Source: Bacillota bacterium
Lineage (GTDB): Bacteria; Bacillota; Clostridia; Christensenellales; CAG-138
NCBI GenBank assembly: GCA_023451115.1
Contig: JAEXFV010000191.1
Span: 1-35,358, forward strand
DNA: 35,358 bases
Direction of reading: 5' to 3'
Shown: positions 6,983-16,148 of the stretch, piece after piece
How positions within the stretch are numbered: the stretch's first letter is position 1
Layout: each line of letters begins with the position of its first letter
The notes under the pieces: generated by a model
What the model was told of the DNA's origin: nothing
Database searches by the model: none
Seen by the model: the letters and a program-made list of their open reading frames with translations, nothing else
Program-made: the position numbers and the translations under genes

Positions 6983-8689
6983 TTAGCCGTCAGTTTCCAT
7001 GTACCATCGCTCTACCGTGCGCAAAATATCGGGCTCTCGCACTTCGGCAACGCCTTGAATTTGCGTGCTGTATACCAGGCTATTGAGGCGAAAATACAGC
7101 ATAATAAAAGGCAATTCTTCTACAAACGCTTCCTGCAGCTTCCCATGGGTTTCCCGCATGGCAGTTTCGTCCCCTGCTTGGGCGGCAGCGCTCATCAATG
7201 CGTTTAAATTTTGGCTGGTGTATCCGCCGTAATTCCTGCTCCCTCCTGCAGAAAGATAAGGGGACAGGTCTCCATTCCTTCCTACCTGAAAGCCTGCCAG
7301 CGCCAAGTCAAATTCCCGGTTGACAAGCTTGGTTTCAAATTCGGTTTCTGCGCTGTTCAAGGTATATCGTGCGCTTACTACTTCAATGTCAAACCCTGCC
7401 TGCTCTAATTGTGTTTCCACCAGCGCGGCTGCATTCTTTCGATTTGTGCTTTCCATGCTGTCATTTACCAGCAGGGTAAACTGCAGTTTACGCCCGTTTT
7501 TCTCCCGAACTCCGTCGCCATCCAGATCCTCCCAGCCTTCCTGGGCCAGCAAAGCTTCCGCAGCTGCCTTATCATAGTCAAAACGCTTTGAACTGGCAGA
7601 ATACAGGAAGGAATCAGGCGGCACCGGCACATCGCTTACGGTAGCGTGATTCATATACACGTTGGAGATGATAGCACTGCGATCCAGTGCATATATAATT
7701 GCCTGGCGTATCTTACTATTGGATAGGATGCTATTTTGGTGATTTACCAGCAGCACCTCCGCATCCTGGGTTGTTATATCCAACGTGTTGGTCACCTCTG
7801 CCTCCCGGTATTTCCCGGCGGAGATAGAGTCTGTAGGCACAAAATTCAGCAATCCTGCTTCATAAGAATCCAGCGCTACAGAATTGCTCTCCCTTGCCAG
7901 ACAACGAATCTCTGTGATATAGGGGCTTTGTTTCCACCAGGTTTGGTTGGCTTCCAAATCCACATAAGCCTGGCCTACCACCCCGCCAAAGCGTTGGGCA
8001 ATATAAGGGCCGGTGCCGTTAAGGGGCAGGCCTTCTATGCTGCTGCCTCCTTGCGCGCACAAGATGGGGAACGTCAACGCATACAGGTTACAAAGCCCCT
8101 TTTGCTTCATAGTAACGCGCACGGTAAGCTCGTCCACCTTTTCGCAGGAAAGAACCGACTGCTCCAACTCGGTATAATAGTAGCTTTTCTCCCCTAATAA
8201 ACGGATTTGTTCAATGGTGTATACCACGTCATCCGCAGAAAGCGTGCCATTTCCCGCATGCCAGCGCACCCCTTGGCGAAGCTGCAAAGTCCAAACCAAT
8301 CCCGTATCGTCACAGCTCCAGCGTTCCGCCAGGCTGGTGGTCAAACGGTTAGCAGCATCGCATCGCAGCAACGGCTCATAAATTAGGGAATAAAAGTTGC
8401 GCATTTCTTCCGTGTTTACCGCAAGAGGCGCTACTTGCTCCAATACGCCTTCTTCCAAAGTAAAGGGATTAAGGGAAATAGGCAATAGCAGCGTCCCTCC
8501 CTGGGCAGGAAGGGGCGTAACGGTTGCTTCCGGTATGGCGATTGGGGTAGCCGTTGCATCGGGCGTGCCAGACGATCCACACCCGGCAAAGCATGCTGCT
8601 ATCCCTCCTATAAGCCACAGCAAAATAGCGGCTCTGAACAAGCGCCGCAGGCTACCATTGTTTGGGATAAAGGGTTTGATATTTTTCAT
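6983..8689 (-). CDS. ABC-transporter substrate-binding lipoprotein, family 5
   Basis: 568 residues. The long basic N-terminus and hydrophobic stretch end in the lipobox FAGC (Cys37), followed by a Thr/Pro/Ala linker (about 42-60). The body is a family 5 (oligopeptide/nickel/dipeptide) binding protein: LAERWSCDDTGLVWTLQLRQ followed by GVRWHAG and SADDVVYTIEQ is the family signature. KIRQAIIYALDRSAI and LLAQEGW are also typical. It would deliver oligopeptides or similar ligands to an importer, but no permease or ATPase gene is in the window. The ATG at 8689 follows AAAGGTG and overlaps the upstream transglycosylase by 38 bases; a longer frame to 8731 lacks a better site. Confidence 0.88.
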   Translation of the reverse strand: MKNIKPFIPNNGSLRRLFRAAILLWLIGGIAACFAGCGSSGTPDATATPIAIPEATVTPLPAQGGTLLLPISLNPFTLEEGVLEQVAPLAVNTEEMRNFYSLIYEPLLRCDAANRLTTSLAERWSCDDTGLVWTLQLRQGVRWHAGNGTLSADDVVYTIEQIRLLGEKSYYYTELEQSVLSCEKVDELTVRVTMKQKGLCNLYALTFPILCAQGGSSIEGLPLNGTGPYIAQRFGGVVGQAYVDLEANQTWWKQSPYITEIRCLARESNSVALDSYEAGLLNFVPTDSISAGKYREAEVTNTLDITTQDAEVLLVNHQNSILSNSKIRQAIIYALDRSAIISNVYMNHATVSDVPVPPDSFLYSASSKRFDYDKAAAEALLAQEGWEDLDGDGVREKNGRKLQFTLLVNDSMESTNRKNAAALVETQLEQAGFDIEVVSARYTLNSAETEFETKLVNREFDLALAGFQVGRNGDLSPYLSAGGSRNYGGYTSQNLNALMSAAAQAGDETAMRETHGKLQEAFVEELPFIMLYFRLNSLVYSTQIQGVAEVREPDILRTVERWYMETDG

Positions 8690-9248
8690 ATGCACGCTGC
8701 ACCTTTTCCACATAACGCTCGGTCTCCCCAAAGGGGATATTTACCAGTTGGCCATCTTGGGAAATCTCCGGGTCCTCCAGCCATTTTGCTACGTTTCCGT
8801 GGCCGGCATTATAAGCTGCCAGCATCAAGGGCCGGTCCCCTTCAAAACGCTCTTTTAAAAAGGCCAGATACCAACAGCCAAAACGAATATTGGTTTTTGG
8901 ATCATAGAGCTGCTGCGTGGTAAAATCATGCACGCCCAGCTTTCCGGCAATCCACTCCCCCGTTTCCGGCATCACCTGCATCAGCCCCACCGCCCCGGAA
9001 CTGCTCACCGCATCCGGGCGGTTTCCGCTTTCCGTGTGGATAACGGCAGCCACCAGGTAAGGATCCAACTGGAATTCCTCTGCATATTGTCCAATTAATG
9101 TGGGATATACCATGCGGTATGTCCGCTTCTCCATTTCCCTGCTCAAAAAAAAAGCGGCGATGGCAGCGATTACAATGCATACCATTCCAATGATCAGGCC
9201 TACATTAGCCCGGTTTGATCTTTTTTTCCTGTTTTCGTTGCCTTCCAC
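8652..9248 (-). CDS. Membrane-anchored lytic transglycosylase (SLT domain)
   Basis: 198 residues: a short basic N-terminus, one membrane anchor (NVGLIIGMVCIVIAAIAAFF), then a Slt-type GH23 domain. Motifs in order are the catalytic Glu in AVIHTESGNRPDAVS, the GAVGLMQVMPETG block, and AAYNAGHGNVAKW. Enzymes of this type cleave the glycan strand of peptidoglycan to give 1,6-anhydro-muropeptides. The chosen start is GTG at 9248: TAAGGAGG, which includes the coaE stop, lies five bases upstream, and the resulting N-terminus leads directly into the anchor. The polA-coaE-slt order is familiar from Clostridia. Confidence 0.9.
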   Translation of the reverse strand: MEGNENRKKRSNRANVGLIIGMVCIVIAAIAAFFLSREMEKRTYRMVYPTLIGQYAEEFQLDPYLVAAVIHTESGNRPDAVSSSGAVGLMQVMPETGEWIAGKLGVHDFTTQQLYDPKTNIRFGCWYLAFLKERFEGDRPLMLAAYNAGHGNVAKWLEDPEISQDGQLVNIPFGETERYVEKVQRAYEKYQTLYPKQW

Positions 9249-9258
9249 CAAGGCCTCC

Positions 9259-9888
9259 TTATGTTTCAGGCTGTGCCTGCTGCATTTCTTGCGCATAAAG
9301 CGCGTCCACCTGCTGATATAGAAAAACCATATCCCGGGAATTATCCAGGATTTGCTGCGCAACCTTGCGTTTTTCCCGCTCAGGCAGCTGGCTTTTCATC
9401 CTGGCGCGGGCTTCCGCCTGGGTACATCCATCCCGGGCGGTAATGCGTGCCATACGCACATCTCGCCTGGCGGTCACCAGCCATACGCTGTCCATCATGG
9501 CCTGCATACCGGTTTCCACCAAAAGGGGCACATCCCAAAACACCAGTTTACCGCCGTATTTCTCCAGCAGCAGCCGTTCTTCCTTCATCATCCATGCCTG
9601 AATCAACGGGTGCAGGATAGCATCCATTGCCTGGCGCTGCTTCTCGTTTCCAAACACCCGGTTTGCCAGACGGCTGCGAACAAGCGTCCCATCTATGGCC
9701 AGTATGTCCTGTCCAAAATGTTTCACCAATTGTATCAGCCCCTGGGAGTTTGGAGCCACCACTGCTCTTGCCGCCATATCGGCATCTACCACCAGCGCCC
9801 CAAGCTCACGCAGCCTGTCAGAAACCGTGGATTTGCCTGCGCCAATCCCCCCGGTTATCCCTACGCGCCGAAACCCACGCCCACTCAT
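9259..9888 (-). CDS. coaE: Dephospho-CoA kinase
   Basis: 209 residues, normal length. It phosphorylates the 3'-hydroxyl of dephospho-CoA in the last step of coenzyme A synthesis. The P-loop GGIGAGKST is at residues 13-21, followed by ALVVDADMAAR and the VFWDVPLLVETG segment of the family. The ATG overlaps the polA stop as ATGA and has no obvious Shine-Dalgarno site, so it probably depends on translation of polA. The stop is followed at once by the ribosome site of the lytic transglycosylase. Confidence 0.96.
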   Translation of the reverse strand: MSGRGFRRVGITGGIGAGKSTVSDRLRELGALVVDADMAARAVVAPNSQGLIQLVKHFGQDILAIDGTLVRSRLANRVFGNEKQRQAMDAILHPLIQAWMMKEERLLLEKYGGKLVFWDVPLLVETGMQAMMDSVWLVTARRDVRMARITARDGCTQAEARARMKSQLPEREKRKVAQQILDNSRDMVFLYQQVDALYAQEMQQAQPET

Positions 9889-12458
9889 TTCGTATCATAC
9901 CAACTGTGGCCGCTTTTTACCTCTGCAATCAGGGGCACACATAAACGCATGGCCCCCTCCATGCATTCCTGCACCAATTTTGCCACAGCTTCTTCCTCTC
10001 CTCGGGGAACGTCAAAAATCAGCTCATCGTGTACCTGCAGCACCAACTTGGCTTTCAGCTCCTGCCCAGCCAAAGCCCGATGGGCCCGAACCATTGCTAG
10101 TTTAATGATATCTGCCGCTGTGCCCTGGATGGGCATATTCATGGCTACCCGCTCCCCAAAGGAGCGCGTGTTATAATTGCTGCTCTTGAGCTCCGGCAAT
10201 TCACGCCGCCTGCCCAACAAGGTTTTAACGCATCCCTCTTGTTTGCCCCGTTCTACGCTCTGGTGCATAAAGTCCGCCACGCCCGGGTAACGCTCCAAAT
10301 ATCGCTTGATATATTCTCCCGCCCGCTTACGGTCAATGCCCAGATTGCGTGCCAGCCCAAAGTCGCTAATTCCATATACAATGCCAAAGTTTACCGCTTT
10401 TGCCGCGCTCCTTTGCTGGGGCGTTACCTGGCTTAACGGCGTATCAAACACCTCGCTGGCAGTCCTGGCATGGATGTCGCCCCCGCTTCGGAATGCATCC
10501 TGCATCGCCGCATCACCGCTGATGTGAGCCAACAAGCGCAGTTCAATCTGGGAATAATCCGCTCCCACCAGCAGGTTCCCTGGGCTGGCCACAAAGGCCT
10601 TGCGAATTTCTCTGCCAAGAGGGGTACGCACTGGAATATTTTGCAGGTTAGGCTCTGTACTGGAAATCCGGCCGGTGGCAGTCACGTTCTGATTAAAACT
10701 GGTGTGCACCCTGCCGGTACGCGGGTCAATCATAGCCAATAATCCGTCCACAAAGGTGCTTTTCAATTTGGTCAAAAAGCGGTATTCCTGCACCAGCGCA
10801 ACAATGGGGTGCTGATCCGCCAATGCTTCCAGCACATCCGCATCGGTAGAATATCCGGTTTTTGTTTTCTTTTTTGCAGGCAACCCCAGTTTTTCAAACA
10901 GCACGGCCCCCAGCTGCTTGGTAGAAAGTATGTTGAACTCTTCTCCCGCATGCTGGTAAATTTCTCGCGCCAACTGGGCAATCCGCTGGCCAAATTCCTG
11001 CTGCAGCCCTTTTAAGATGGTGCCATCCACCATAAAGCCTTCCCGTTCCATATCATAAAGCACGCTGATCAACGGCAGCTCCACGGTCTCGTACAGTTCC
11101 ATCAGCCCTTTTTCCCGCATTTCTTCCAACATGGGGGAATACAACCGTACCAGCGCTACCGCATCCCCTTTTGCGCCTGCTCCCAAACGCTCTTGCGCAA
11201 GCGTACCCAACGATTGTGTGGGGCGGATGGCATTGAGCAAATAGTCTGCAATCATGGCGTCAAAGGAAGCATTTTTCAATTGAATAGCCTGCCGGGCCAG
11301 CAAATGCATCCAGCCTTTGGCGTCAAATACCAGCTTTTGAATGGCGGCATCTTCCAGCACAGGCTTTAGCGCTTGCCAAACCTGAGCGGGGTCCAACCCC
11401 GGTTCCAACAATGTGCCAGAGAGGGAGATTACATATTGTCTGCCGTTTCCTGCCAGTGAAAGGGCTCCATCTTCCCGTGCCAGCGCTACTTGCCCAGCGC
11501 TTTGCAGCGCTTGTACCATTTTTAAAAGCCCCGCTTCATCCTCAATGGCTATGGTTTCCCATTCGCTTTCCATTTGAAGCGAACGCACCGCAGGCTTTGC
11601 CGCCTCACCCGGCAGCCTGGAAGCAATGGTGCGCAATTCCAGCTCCAACAGCAGCGGAGCTGCATCCTGCATATGGGCCGGCGAAAACGCGCAATCCTCC
11701 AACGCGGCTTCCACTGGAGCGTTGGTATCAATGCAGCCCAGCCAATAGCTTAGCCGTGCCTGGTCCCCAAACTCCTGCAGCCGTTCCCCCAGCTTCCCTT
11801 TCACTTCTTTTGCATGGCACAGTGTCTCTTCCAAACTGCCATAGGCAGCCAGCAGCTTAAGCGCTGTTTTCTCCCCTACTCCCGGGATGCCGGGAATGTG
11901 GTCTGAGCTATCGCCCATTAACCCCTTTAAATCCCGCATCCGCGCAGGCGTCAATCCATAGGCATGATAGAGCTCTTGTTCATCATATTCAATGGTTTCC
12001 GAAATGCCCTTCTTTGTCATCAACACATGGGTAGAAGGGGAAATCAGCTGCAGCGCATCCCGATCCCCCGTAACAAGCAGAGCCGAAACATCCGCCGCCT
12101 GAGCGCGGGCGGCAAACGTGCCTAAAATATCGTCCGCCTCGTAACCTGGGCATTCGATTACTTTAATTCCCAACCGTGCAAGCACCTGCTTTAATTGGGG
12201 AAACTGGCTTTTTAACTCATCCGGCGTTTCCCGCCGGCCCGCTTTATAATCCGCATATTTCTCATGCCGAAACGTAGGCCCGTGCACATCAAAGGCCACC
12301 AGCAAATAATCCGGCTGGCGCTCCACCAGTTTCAGCAGCATGCTCAGGAAGCCATGCAGCGCCCCAGTGGGGATGCCGGATCGGGTGGTCATATTGGGCA
12401 GGGCATAATATGCCCGGTGCATCAGGCTGTTTCCATCAATTGCGATCAGCGTTTTCAT
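9885..12458 (-). CDS. polA: DNA polymerase I
   Basis: 857 residues with three domains. The first 290 residues are the 5'-3' nuclease (IAIDGNSLMHRAYYA; YEADDILGT; TGDRDALQL; GDSSDHIPGIPGVGEKTA). The middle domain (about 300-480) resembles the 3'-5' exonuclease fold, but the metal-binding Asp-x-Glu of motif I is not visible (VALAREDGALS), so proofreading is probably absent as in many Gram-positive enzymes. The polymerase domain has motif A (VGADYSQIELRLLAH), motif B (RSAAKAVNFGIVYGISDFG) and motif C (LQVHDELIFDV). It functions in Okazaki fragment processing and repair. The start is ATG 12458, overlapping the GT4 gene by 23 bases, where the protein begins MKTLIAIDGNS as in the family; the frame is open to 12503. 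Confidence 0.97.
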   Translation of the reverse strand: MKTLIAIDGNSLMHRAYYALPNMTTRSGIPTGALHGFLSMLLKLVERQPDYLLVAFDVHGPTFRHEKYADYKAGRRETPDELKSQFPQLKQVLARLGIKVIECPGYEADDILGTFAARAQAADVSALLVTGDRDALQLISPSTHVLMTKKGISETIEYDEQELYHAYGLTPARMRDLKGLMGDSSDHIPGIPGVGEKTALKLLAAYGSLEETLCHAKEVKGKLGERLQEFGDQARLSYWLGCIDTNAPVEAALEDCAFSPAHMQDAAPLLLELELRTIASRLPGEAAKPAVRSLQMESEWETIAIEDEAGLLKMVQALQSAGQVALAREDGALSLAGNGRQYVISLSGTLLEPGLDPAQVWQALKPVLEDAAIQKLVFDAKGWMHLLARQAIQLKNASFDAMIADYLLNAIRPTQSLGTLAQERLGAGAKGDAVALVRLYSPMLEEMREKGLMELYETVELPLISVLYDMEREGFMVDGTILKGLQQEFGQRIAQLAREIYQHAGEEFNILSTKQLGAVLFEKLGLPAKKKTKTGYSTDADVLEALADQHPIVALVQEYRFLTKLKSTFVDGLLAMIDPRTGRVHTSFNQNVTATGRISSTEPNLQNIPVRTPLGREIRKAFVASPGNLLVGADYSQIELRLLAHISGDAAMQDAFRSGGDIHARTASEVFDTPLSQVTPQQRSAAKAVNFGIVYGISDFGLARNLGIDRKRAGEYIKRYLERYPGVADFMHQSVERGKQEGCVKTLLGRRRELPELKSSNYNTRSFGERVAMNMPIQGTAADIIKLAMVRAHRALAGQELKAKLVLQVHDELIFDVPRGEEEAVAKLVQECMEGAMRLCVPLIAEVKSGHSWYDTK

Positions 12459-13656
12459 GCCGCTTTCTGATTTTCCCTTCCAGTTTGATTTCCCGCATAT
12501 CATATCCCGCTATAATATCGCGGTATCTTCTCCTCACATCTTCCACAATGTGGCTCCAGGGGATGGGGATGGTTTGCCTTGCCGCTTCCCCTACCCGATG
12601 GCGCAGCTGTGTATCCGGCATCACCCGGAGCAATGTTTTGCAAATATCGCCAGGATCATCCTGGCACAAAAAGCCGTTTTCATTTTCCCGAATACATTCC
12701 GCCGCGCAAGAACCACGCACCAGCACAGAGGGTGTGCCGGAAGCCGCCGCTTCCCGCACGACAAGGCCAGCCGTGTCGTACAGGGAGGGAAACAAAAAGA
12801 GATCCGCCCGCGCATACAGCCCCATCATCTTTTTTCTGTCGGAAAGCTGCCCGGTGAATACAAACTGGCTCATCATCCCTTTTTGCCGAACCAGCTCTTT
12901 GATTTCTTCCGCATGGGGGCCCTGTCCTACCAGCACCATTTTAAAGTTGGGCTGTACTTGCCGATATTGCTCTAACGCCTCAATAATATGGCGGATGTTC
13001 TTCTTCCAATTCTGCTGGCCAACAAACAGGAATACCGGGTCTTCTCCCAAATCATATTCCGCTGTTGCCGCGTCCCGGTCCGCCTGAGTAGGGTACCACA
13101 AATCGGTACCGTTGGGCACAATTTTAACTTCTTTCTTAAAGCCATACTCCCGCAGCACTTGGGCGGTAGCTTCATTCACCGTCCACACTTCTGTGCAGGC
13201 ATTATAAAAAGCCAACACGATTTTTACCGCCGCCTCTGCCAGCACCTCACTATGGGTGGCTTGATAAAAATCATCATAATATTTGGAATGGAACGTACCT
13301 ACCAATGGCACATCATGGATACGGGAAAGGCGCAGTGCCTCGCTTCCCGCCCCAAACGGGCTATGTGCATGGAGGATGTCCGGCTTTAATCCAAGCGCTT
13401 GCCACCGATAGGAAAAATCCAATGCCGGGATACCTGCACGGTATTGGGGCGCTTGCGGCAATTTTAGCCCATGATAGGGTACTACCCGAAACGGATACTC
13501 CCGGTCTTCACATCCCGGCGCTTCCGGGGAAACCAAATAGCATTCTTCCCCCTGCGCCACTAGCTCCCGTGCATAACTTTCCGCTACCATGCCTACCCCA
13601 TCGGTTTCCGGCGGATAGGTATCGCAAAAAAGTCCAACAAGCATGGGTCGTTTCAT
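12436..13656 (-). CDS. GT4-family glycosyltransferase
   Basis: 406 residues in the GT-B fold. The N-terminal half has LVGLFCDTYPPETDGVGMVA, typical of GT4 acceptors domains, and LHAHSPFG. The C-terminal half has the donor site with FVGQQNWKKNI, LVGQGPH, and the E-x7-E-like region (VREAAASGTPSVLVRGSCAAE). Closest by pattern are diacylglycerol glucosyltransferases and related glycolipid enzymes, but the acceptor and sugar cannot be fixed. No membrane span is seen; members often bind the membrane surface. ATG 13656 has only a touching GAAAGG; the internal ATG at 13644 fits the family N-terminus and is an alternative start. It lies between pdp and polA, with no functional link evident. Confidence 0.88.
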   Translation of the reverse strand: MKRPMLVGLFCDTYPPETDGVGMVAESYARELVAQGEECYLVSPEAPGCEDREYPFRVVPYHGLKLPQAPQYRAGIPALDFSYRWQALGLKPDILHAHSPFGAGSEALRLSRIHDVPLVGTFHSKYYDDFYQATHSEVLAEAAVKIVLAFYNACTEVWTVNEATAQVLREYGFKKEVKIVPNGTDLWYPTQADRDAATAEYDLGEDPVFLFVGQQNWKKNIRHIIEALEQYRQVQPNFKMVLVGQGPHAEEIKELVRQKGMMSQFVFTGQLSDRKKMMGLYARADLFLFPSLYDTAGLVVREAAASGTPSVLVRGSCAAECIRENENGFLCQDDPGDICKTLLRVMPDTQLRHRVGEAARQTIPIPWSHIVEDVRRRYRDIIAGYDMREIKLEGKIRKRHENADRN

Positions 13657-13699
13657 CCTTTCATTTTTTCACACACTTCTTATATTTCATCCAATTTCA

Positions 13700-15007
13700 T
13701 TATTCCACAACGCCGTATACCATAGTTGGCCCGCTTTGTTGCACTTGTATCCCCTCGTAGAGCATCCGCATGGACTCCTCTACTCTGGTTTCATCGTTGA
13801 CATACAGGGTGCACAATGTTTCTCCATCTGCAACGGCATCGCCCAGGCGCTTATGCATCACCAGACCTACCGCAGGATCGATTTTATCTTCCTTTGTTGC
13901 CCGGCCCGCGCCCAGCATCTGCGCCGCAACACCAATTTTTCCTGCATTCATTCCTGCAACTCTGCCAATGCCTTTTGCTTTGAGCGGCACCTTCTGCTTG
14001 ACGGCACAAAGCCGCTCAATCCCTGCGATATCAATATACGAGGCATCGCCGCCCTGTGCAGCCACCATTTCCCGCAGCTTTTCCAGCCCTGCCCCGCTCT
14101 TGAGCGCTTTTTCCAATTTTTCTCGGGCGTCTGCAGGCCCATTTGCCAAATCCGAAAGCAGCAGCATATGGCTTCCCAACAGCATGCACACCTCATACAG
14201 CGGGTCTCCTGCAGAGATGCGGCCACTCAGCAGCTCCACCGCTTCCCGCACTTCCAATGCATTGCCCACCGCCAGGCCCAAAGGCTGGTCCATATCGGTG
14301 ATCACGGCTACCACCCGTTTTCCCAGGTGCTTTCCAATATTCACCATGGTGCGCGCCAGTTGCTGTGCCCCTTCCAGCGTTTGCATAAAAGCGCCGGAAC
14401 CGGTTTTTACATCCAGCACAATAGCGTCTGCCCCAGCCGCCAGTTTTTTGCTCATAATGCTGGAAGCAATCAACGGAACGCTGGAAACTGTGCCGGTAAC
14501 GTCCCTGAGGGCGTACATCTTTTTATCCGCGGGCACCAAGTTTCCTGTTTGCCCGATTACAGCCAGGCCATTTTTTTGAACCAGCTCTTTAAACCGCGCC
14601 ATAGGCTGTTCCACACAAAGCCCGGGAATGCTCTCCAGCTTATCCAATGTGCCGCCAGTATGGCCCAATCCCCTGCCGCTCATCTTGGCAACTTTTCCGC
14701 CGCATGCCGCTACCAGCGGGCCTACCACCAATGTGGTGGTGTCCCCTACACCGCCGGTAGAATGCTTGTCCACCTTCGTGCCGGGAATATCCGATAGATC
14801 TACCACATCGCCTGAATGCATCATGGAAAGGGTAAGCGCTGCGGTTTCCTCCAGGTCCATCCCCTGAAAACAGATTGCCATAAGCAAAGCCGCCATTTGA
14901 TAATCCGGCGTTTGCCCCTGCACATAGTCTTGGACCAAGGCTTGTATTTCTTCCCGCTTCAGTTTTTTACCTGCCTTTTTTTGTTCAATCAGGTCAATCA
15001 TACGCAT
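13700..15007 (-). CDS. pdp: Pyrimidine-nucleoside phosphorylase
   Basis: 435 residues, the usual size for Pdp/DeoA. It converts uridine, deoxyuridine or thymidine and phosphate to the free base and (deoxy)ribose-1-phosphate. The family signature SGRGLGHTGGTLDKLES and the phosphate-binding KVDKHSTGGVGDTTTLV are intact. The C-terminal domain (GADAIVLDVKTGSGAFM, then GRATKEDKIDPAVGLVMHKR) follows as in homologues. The ATG at 15007 follows AAAGGGGGA; a second ATG lies two codons later and the longer frame to 15031 overlaps the upstream gene without support. With pyrR and uraA in the window it belongs to pyrimidine salvage, though it is not in that operon. Confidence 0.95.
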   Translation of the reverse strand: MRMIDLIEQKKAGKKLKREEIQALVQDYVQGQTPDYQMAALLMAICFQGMDLEETAALTLSMMHSGDVVDLSDIPGTKVDKHSTGGVGDTTTLVVGPLVAACGGKVAKMSGRGLGHTGGTLDKLESIPGLCVEQPMARFKELVQKNGLAVIGQTGNLVPADKKMYALRDVTGTVSSVPLIASSIMSKKLAAGADAIVLDVKTGSGAFMQTLEGAQQLARTMVNIGKHLGKRVVAVITDMDQPLGLAVGNALEVREAVELLSGRISAGDPLYEVCMLLGSHMLLLSDLANGPADAREKLEKALKSGAGLEKLREMVAAQGGDASYIDIAGIERLCAVKQKVPLKAKGIGRVAGMNAGKIGVAAQMLGAGRATKEDKIDPAVGLVMHKRLGDAVADGETLCTLYVNDETRVEESMRMLYEGIQVQQSGPTMVYGVVE

Positions 15008-15027
15008 CCGGGAACATCCCCCTTTGC

Positions 15028-16086
15028 TCAATGATAGTAGTAATCGTTGCCGCCAATGGTTTTATAAAATTCGTGTGAACCCCAAGACTTGCTGCTGCGC
15101 GCCGAACGGAAATATAACACACCGGCGGGAAGCACCCGCTCGCCTCCGTTAAACACCCGTTCTGCCGCACTTAAAGCCGCTTTGCTGGGCGCAAGGTCTT
15201 TGAAGCTGTCATACTCCACCACACTGAACTGTCCGCTACGGTATACCTCCCGCTCCACCGAACCGCCAAACCTAGAAGAGTTGCAGCGGTTCCACAGCAA
15301 ATTGGCCATCGCTAAAAAGCTTTCTGTGGATTGGTTTTTCCCCTCCGCATAAATCAGCTTTGCCGCCAAATAAATATCATCATCGGAATAGTCGCCCTTA
15401 TCGCCCTGAGAAATTTCTTCCTCTTCCTCCTGAATTTCGGGGATTTCTACATCCTGGTTCTTCTCTTCTTCCGGTGTTTCTGTTGGCTTGGCCGTGGGTT
15501 TTGTAGTAGGTTTTGCCGTCGCCTTCGGGGTGGGCGTGGGAGTAGGAATACCGCCCAGTCCCACAAACTCTTTGCTCATGAACCCTTCCTGGTCATCTAC
15601 TTCAATTTGGTACCAAATATCCTGTTCTCCTGTGGTTTTTGCCGTAATCACCACTTTAGAGTGATATCGAATGATATCGATCACGTCATATTCTGTCCCC
15701 GGGCCTTCCCGCAGCTTGACGTCGTGTCCCTTCACATATCCTTTCTCCCGTTCCACTGTTTTGAGTTCATATGGCAGCGGGGTAGGCGCGGGTGTTGCCG
15801 TCGGTTCCGGCGTTACATTCGGCGTGGGCGAAAGCGTAAAGGTTGCGGCAACAATCCCCCCCGAAAGATCAGAAGGTGATGCAGCCGTATGCTTCGCCAC
15901 AGGCAATGGAGTAGGCGCCGTAAACTCCAGCAGGGTTTCCGGCTCGCCTTCCGGCGAGCTTGGAGCCAAAGCGCCTGCATTGTCCCGGGTTACAGCCGCC
16001 GCATTTTCATTCGCCCCACAACCGGTGAAAGGTAGCAATATAACCGTGCAAACCACGCACAGGATACAAATCAAAGCAATTCTCAT
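15028..16086 (-). CDS. Lipoprotein with SH3b domain and SleB/CwlJ-like cell-wall hydrolase domain
   Basis: 352 residues. The lipobox PFTGC follows a hydrophobic N-terminus. A Thr/Pro/Ala-rich stretch leads to a bacterial SH3 domain (about 112-175: KLREGPGTEYDVIDIIRYH and IWYQIEVDDQEGFM), then repeats of TPTPTPKATAKPTTKPTAKP and an acidic linker. The C-terminal domain (about 235-352) is hydrolase family 2 of the SleB/CwlJ type: LAAKLIYAEGKNQSTESFLA, NLLWNRCNSS and AGVLYFRS. Such domains cleave cortex peptidoglycan in germination, but many vegetative homologues exist and sporulation cannot be inferred from this gene. The ribosome site is weak and overlaps a hairpin (16100-16117). Confidence 0.88.
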   Translation of the reverse strand: MRIALICILCVVCTVILLPFTGCGANENAAAVTRDNAGALAPSSPEGEPETLLEFTAPTPLPVAKHTAASPSDLSGGIVAATFTLSPTPNVTPEPTATPAPTPLPYELKTVEREKGYVKGHDVKLREGPGTEYDVIDIIRYHSKVVITAKTTGEQDIWYQIEVDDQEGFMSKEFVGLGGIPTPTPTPKATAKPTTKPTAKPTETPEEEKNQDVEIPEIQEEEEEISQGDKGDYSDDDIYLAAKLIYAEGKNQSTESFLAMANLLWNRCNSSRFGGSVEREVYRSGQFSVVEYDSFKDLAPSKAALSAAERVFNGGERVLPAGVLYFRSARSSKSWGSHEFYKTIGGNDYYYH

Positions 16087-16099
16087 ACATGCATTCGCT

Positions 16100-16117
16100 C
16101 TGCCTGTAAACAGGCAG
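16100..16117 (-). other. Hairpin just upstream of the SleB-like gene start
   Basis: CTGCCTG pairs perfectly with CAGGCAG around a TTTA loop on the minus strand, 13 bases before the ATG. The only Shine-Dalgarno-like bases (AGGCAG) lie in its 3' arm. It could limit translation. No T tract follows, so it is unlikely to be a terminator. Confidence 0.5.
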
Positions 16118-16148
16118 GAGCAGGGGCCATGTGGCCATCATCCCTCAC

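Noticed and set aside
13643..14797. 384-codon plus-strand open frame opposite pdp
   Set aside because: Antisense shadow of an intact, family-length gene with conserved motifs.
15470..15545. Tandem Thr/Pro codon repeats as a DNA repeat element
   Set aside because: It is a protein linker inside the SleB-like lipoprotein, not a mobile or CRISPR repeat.
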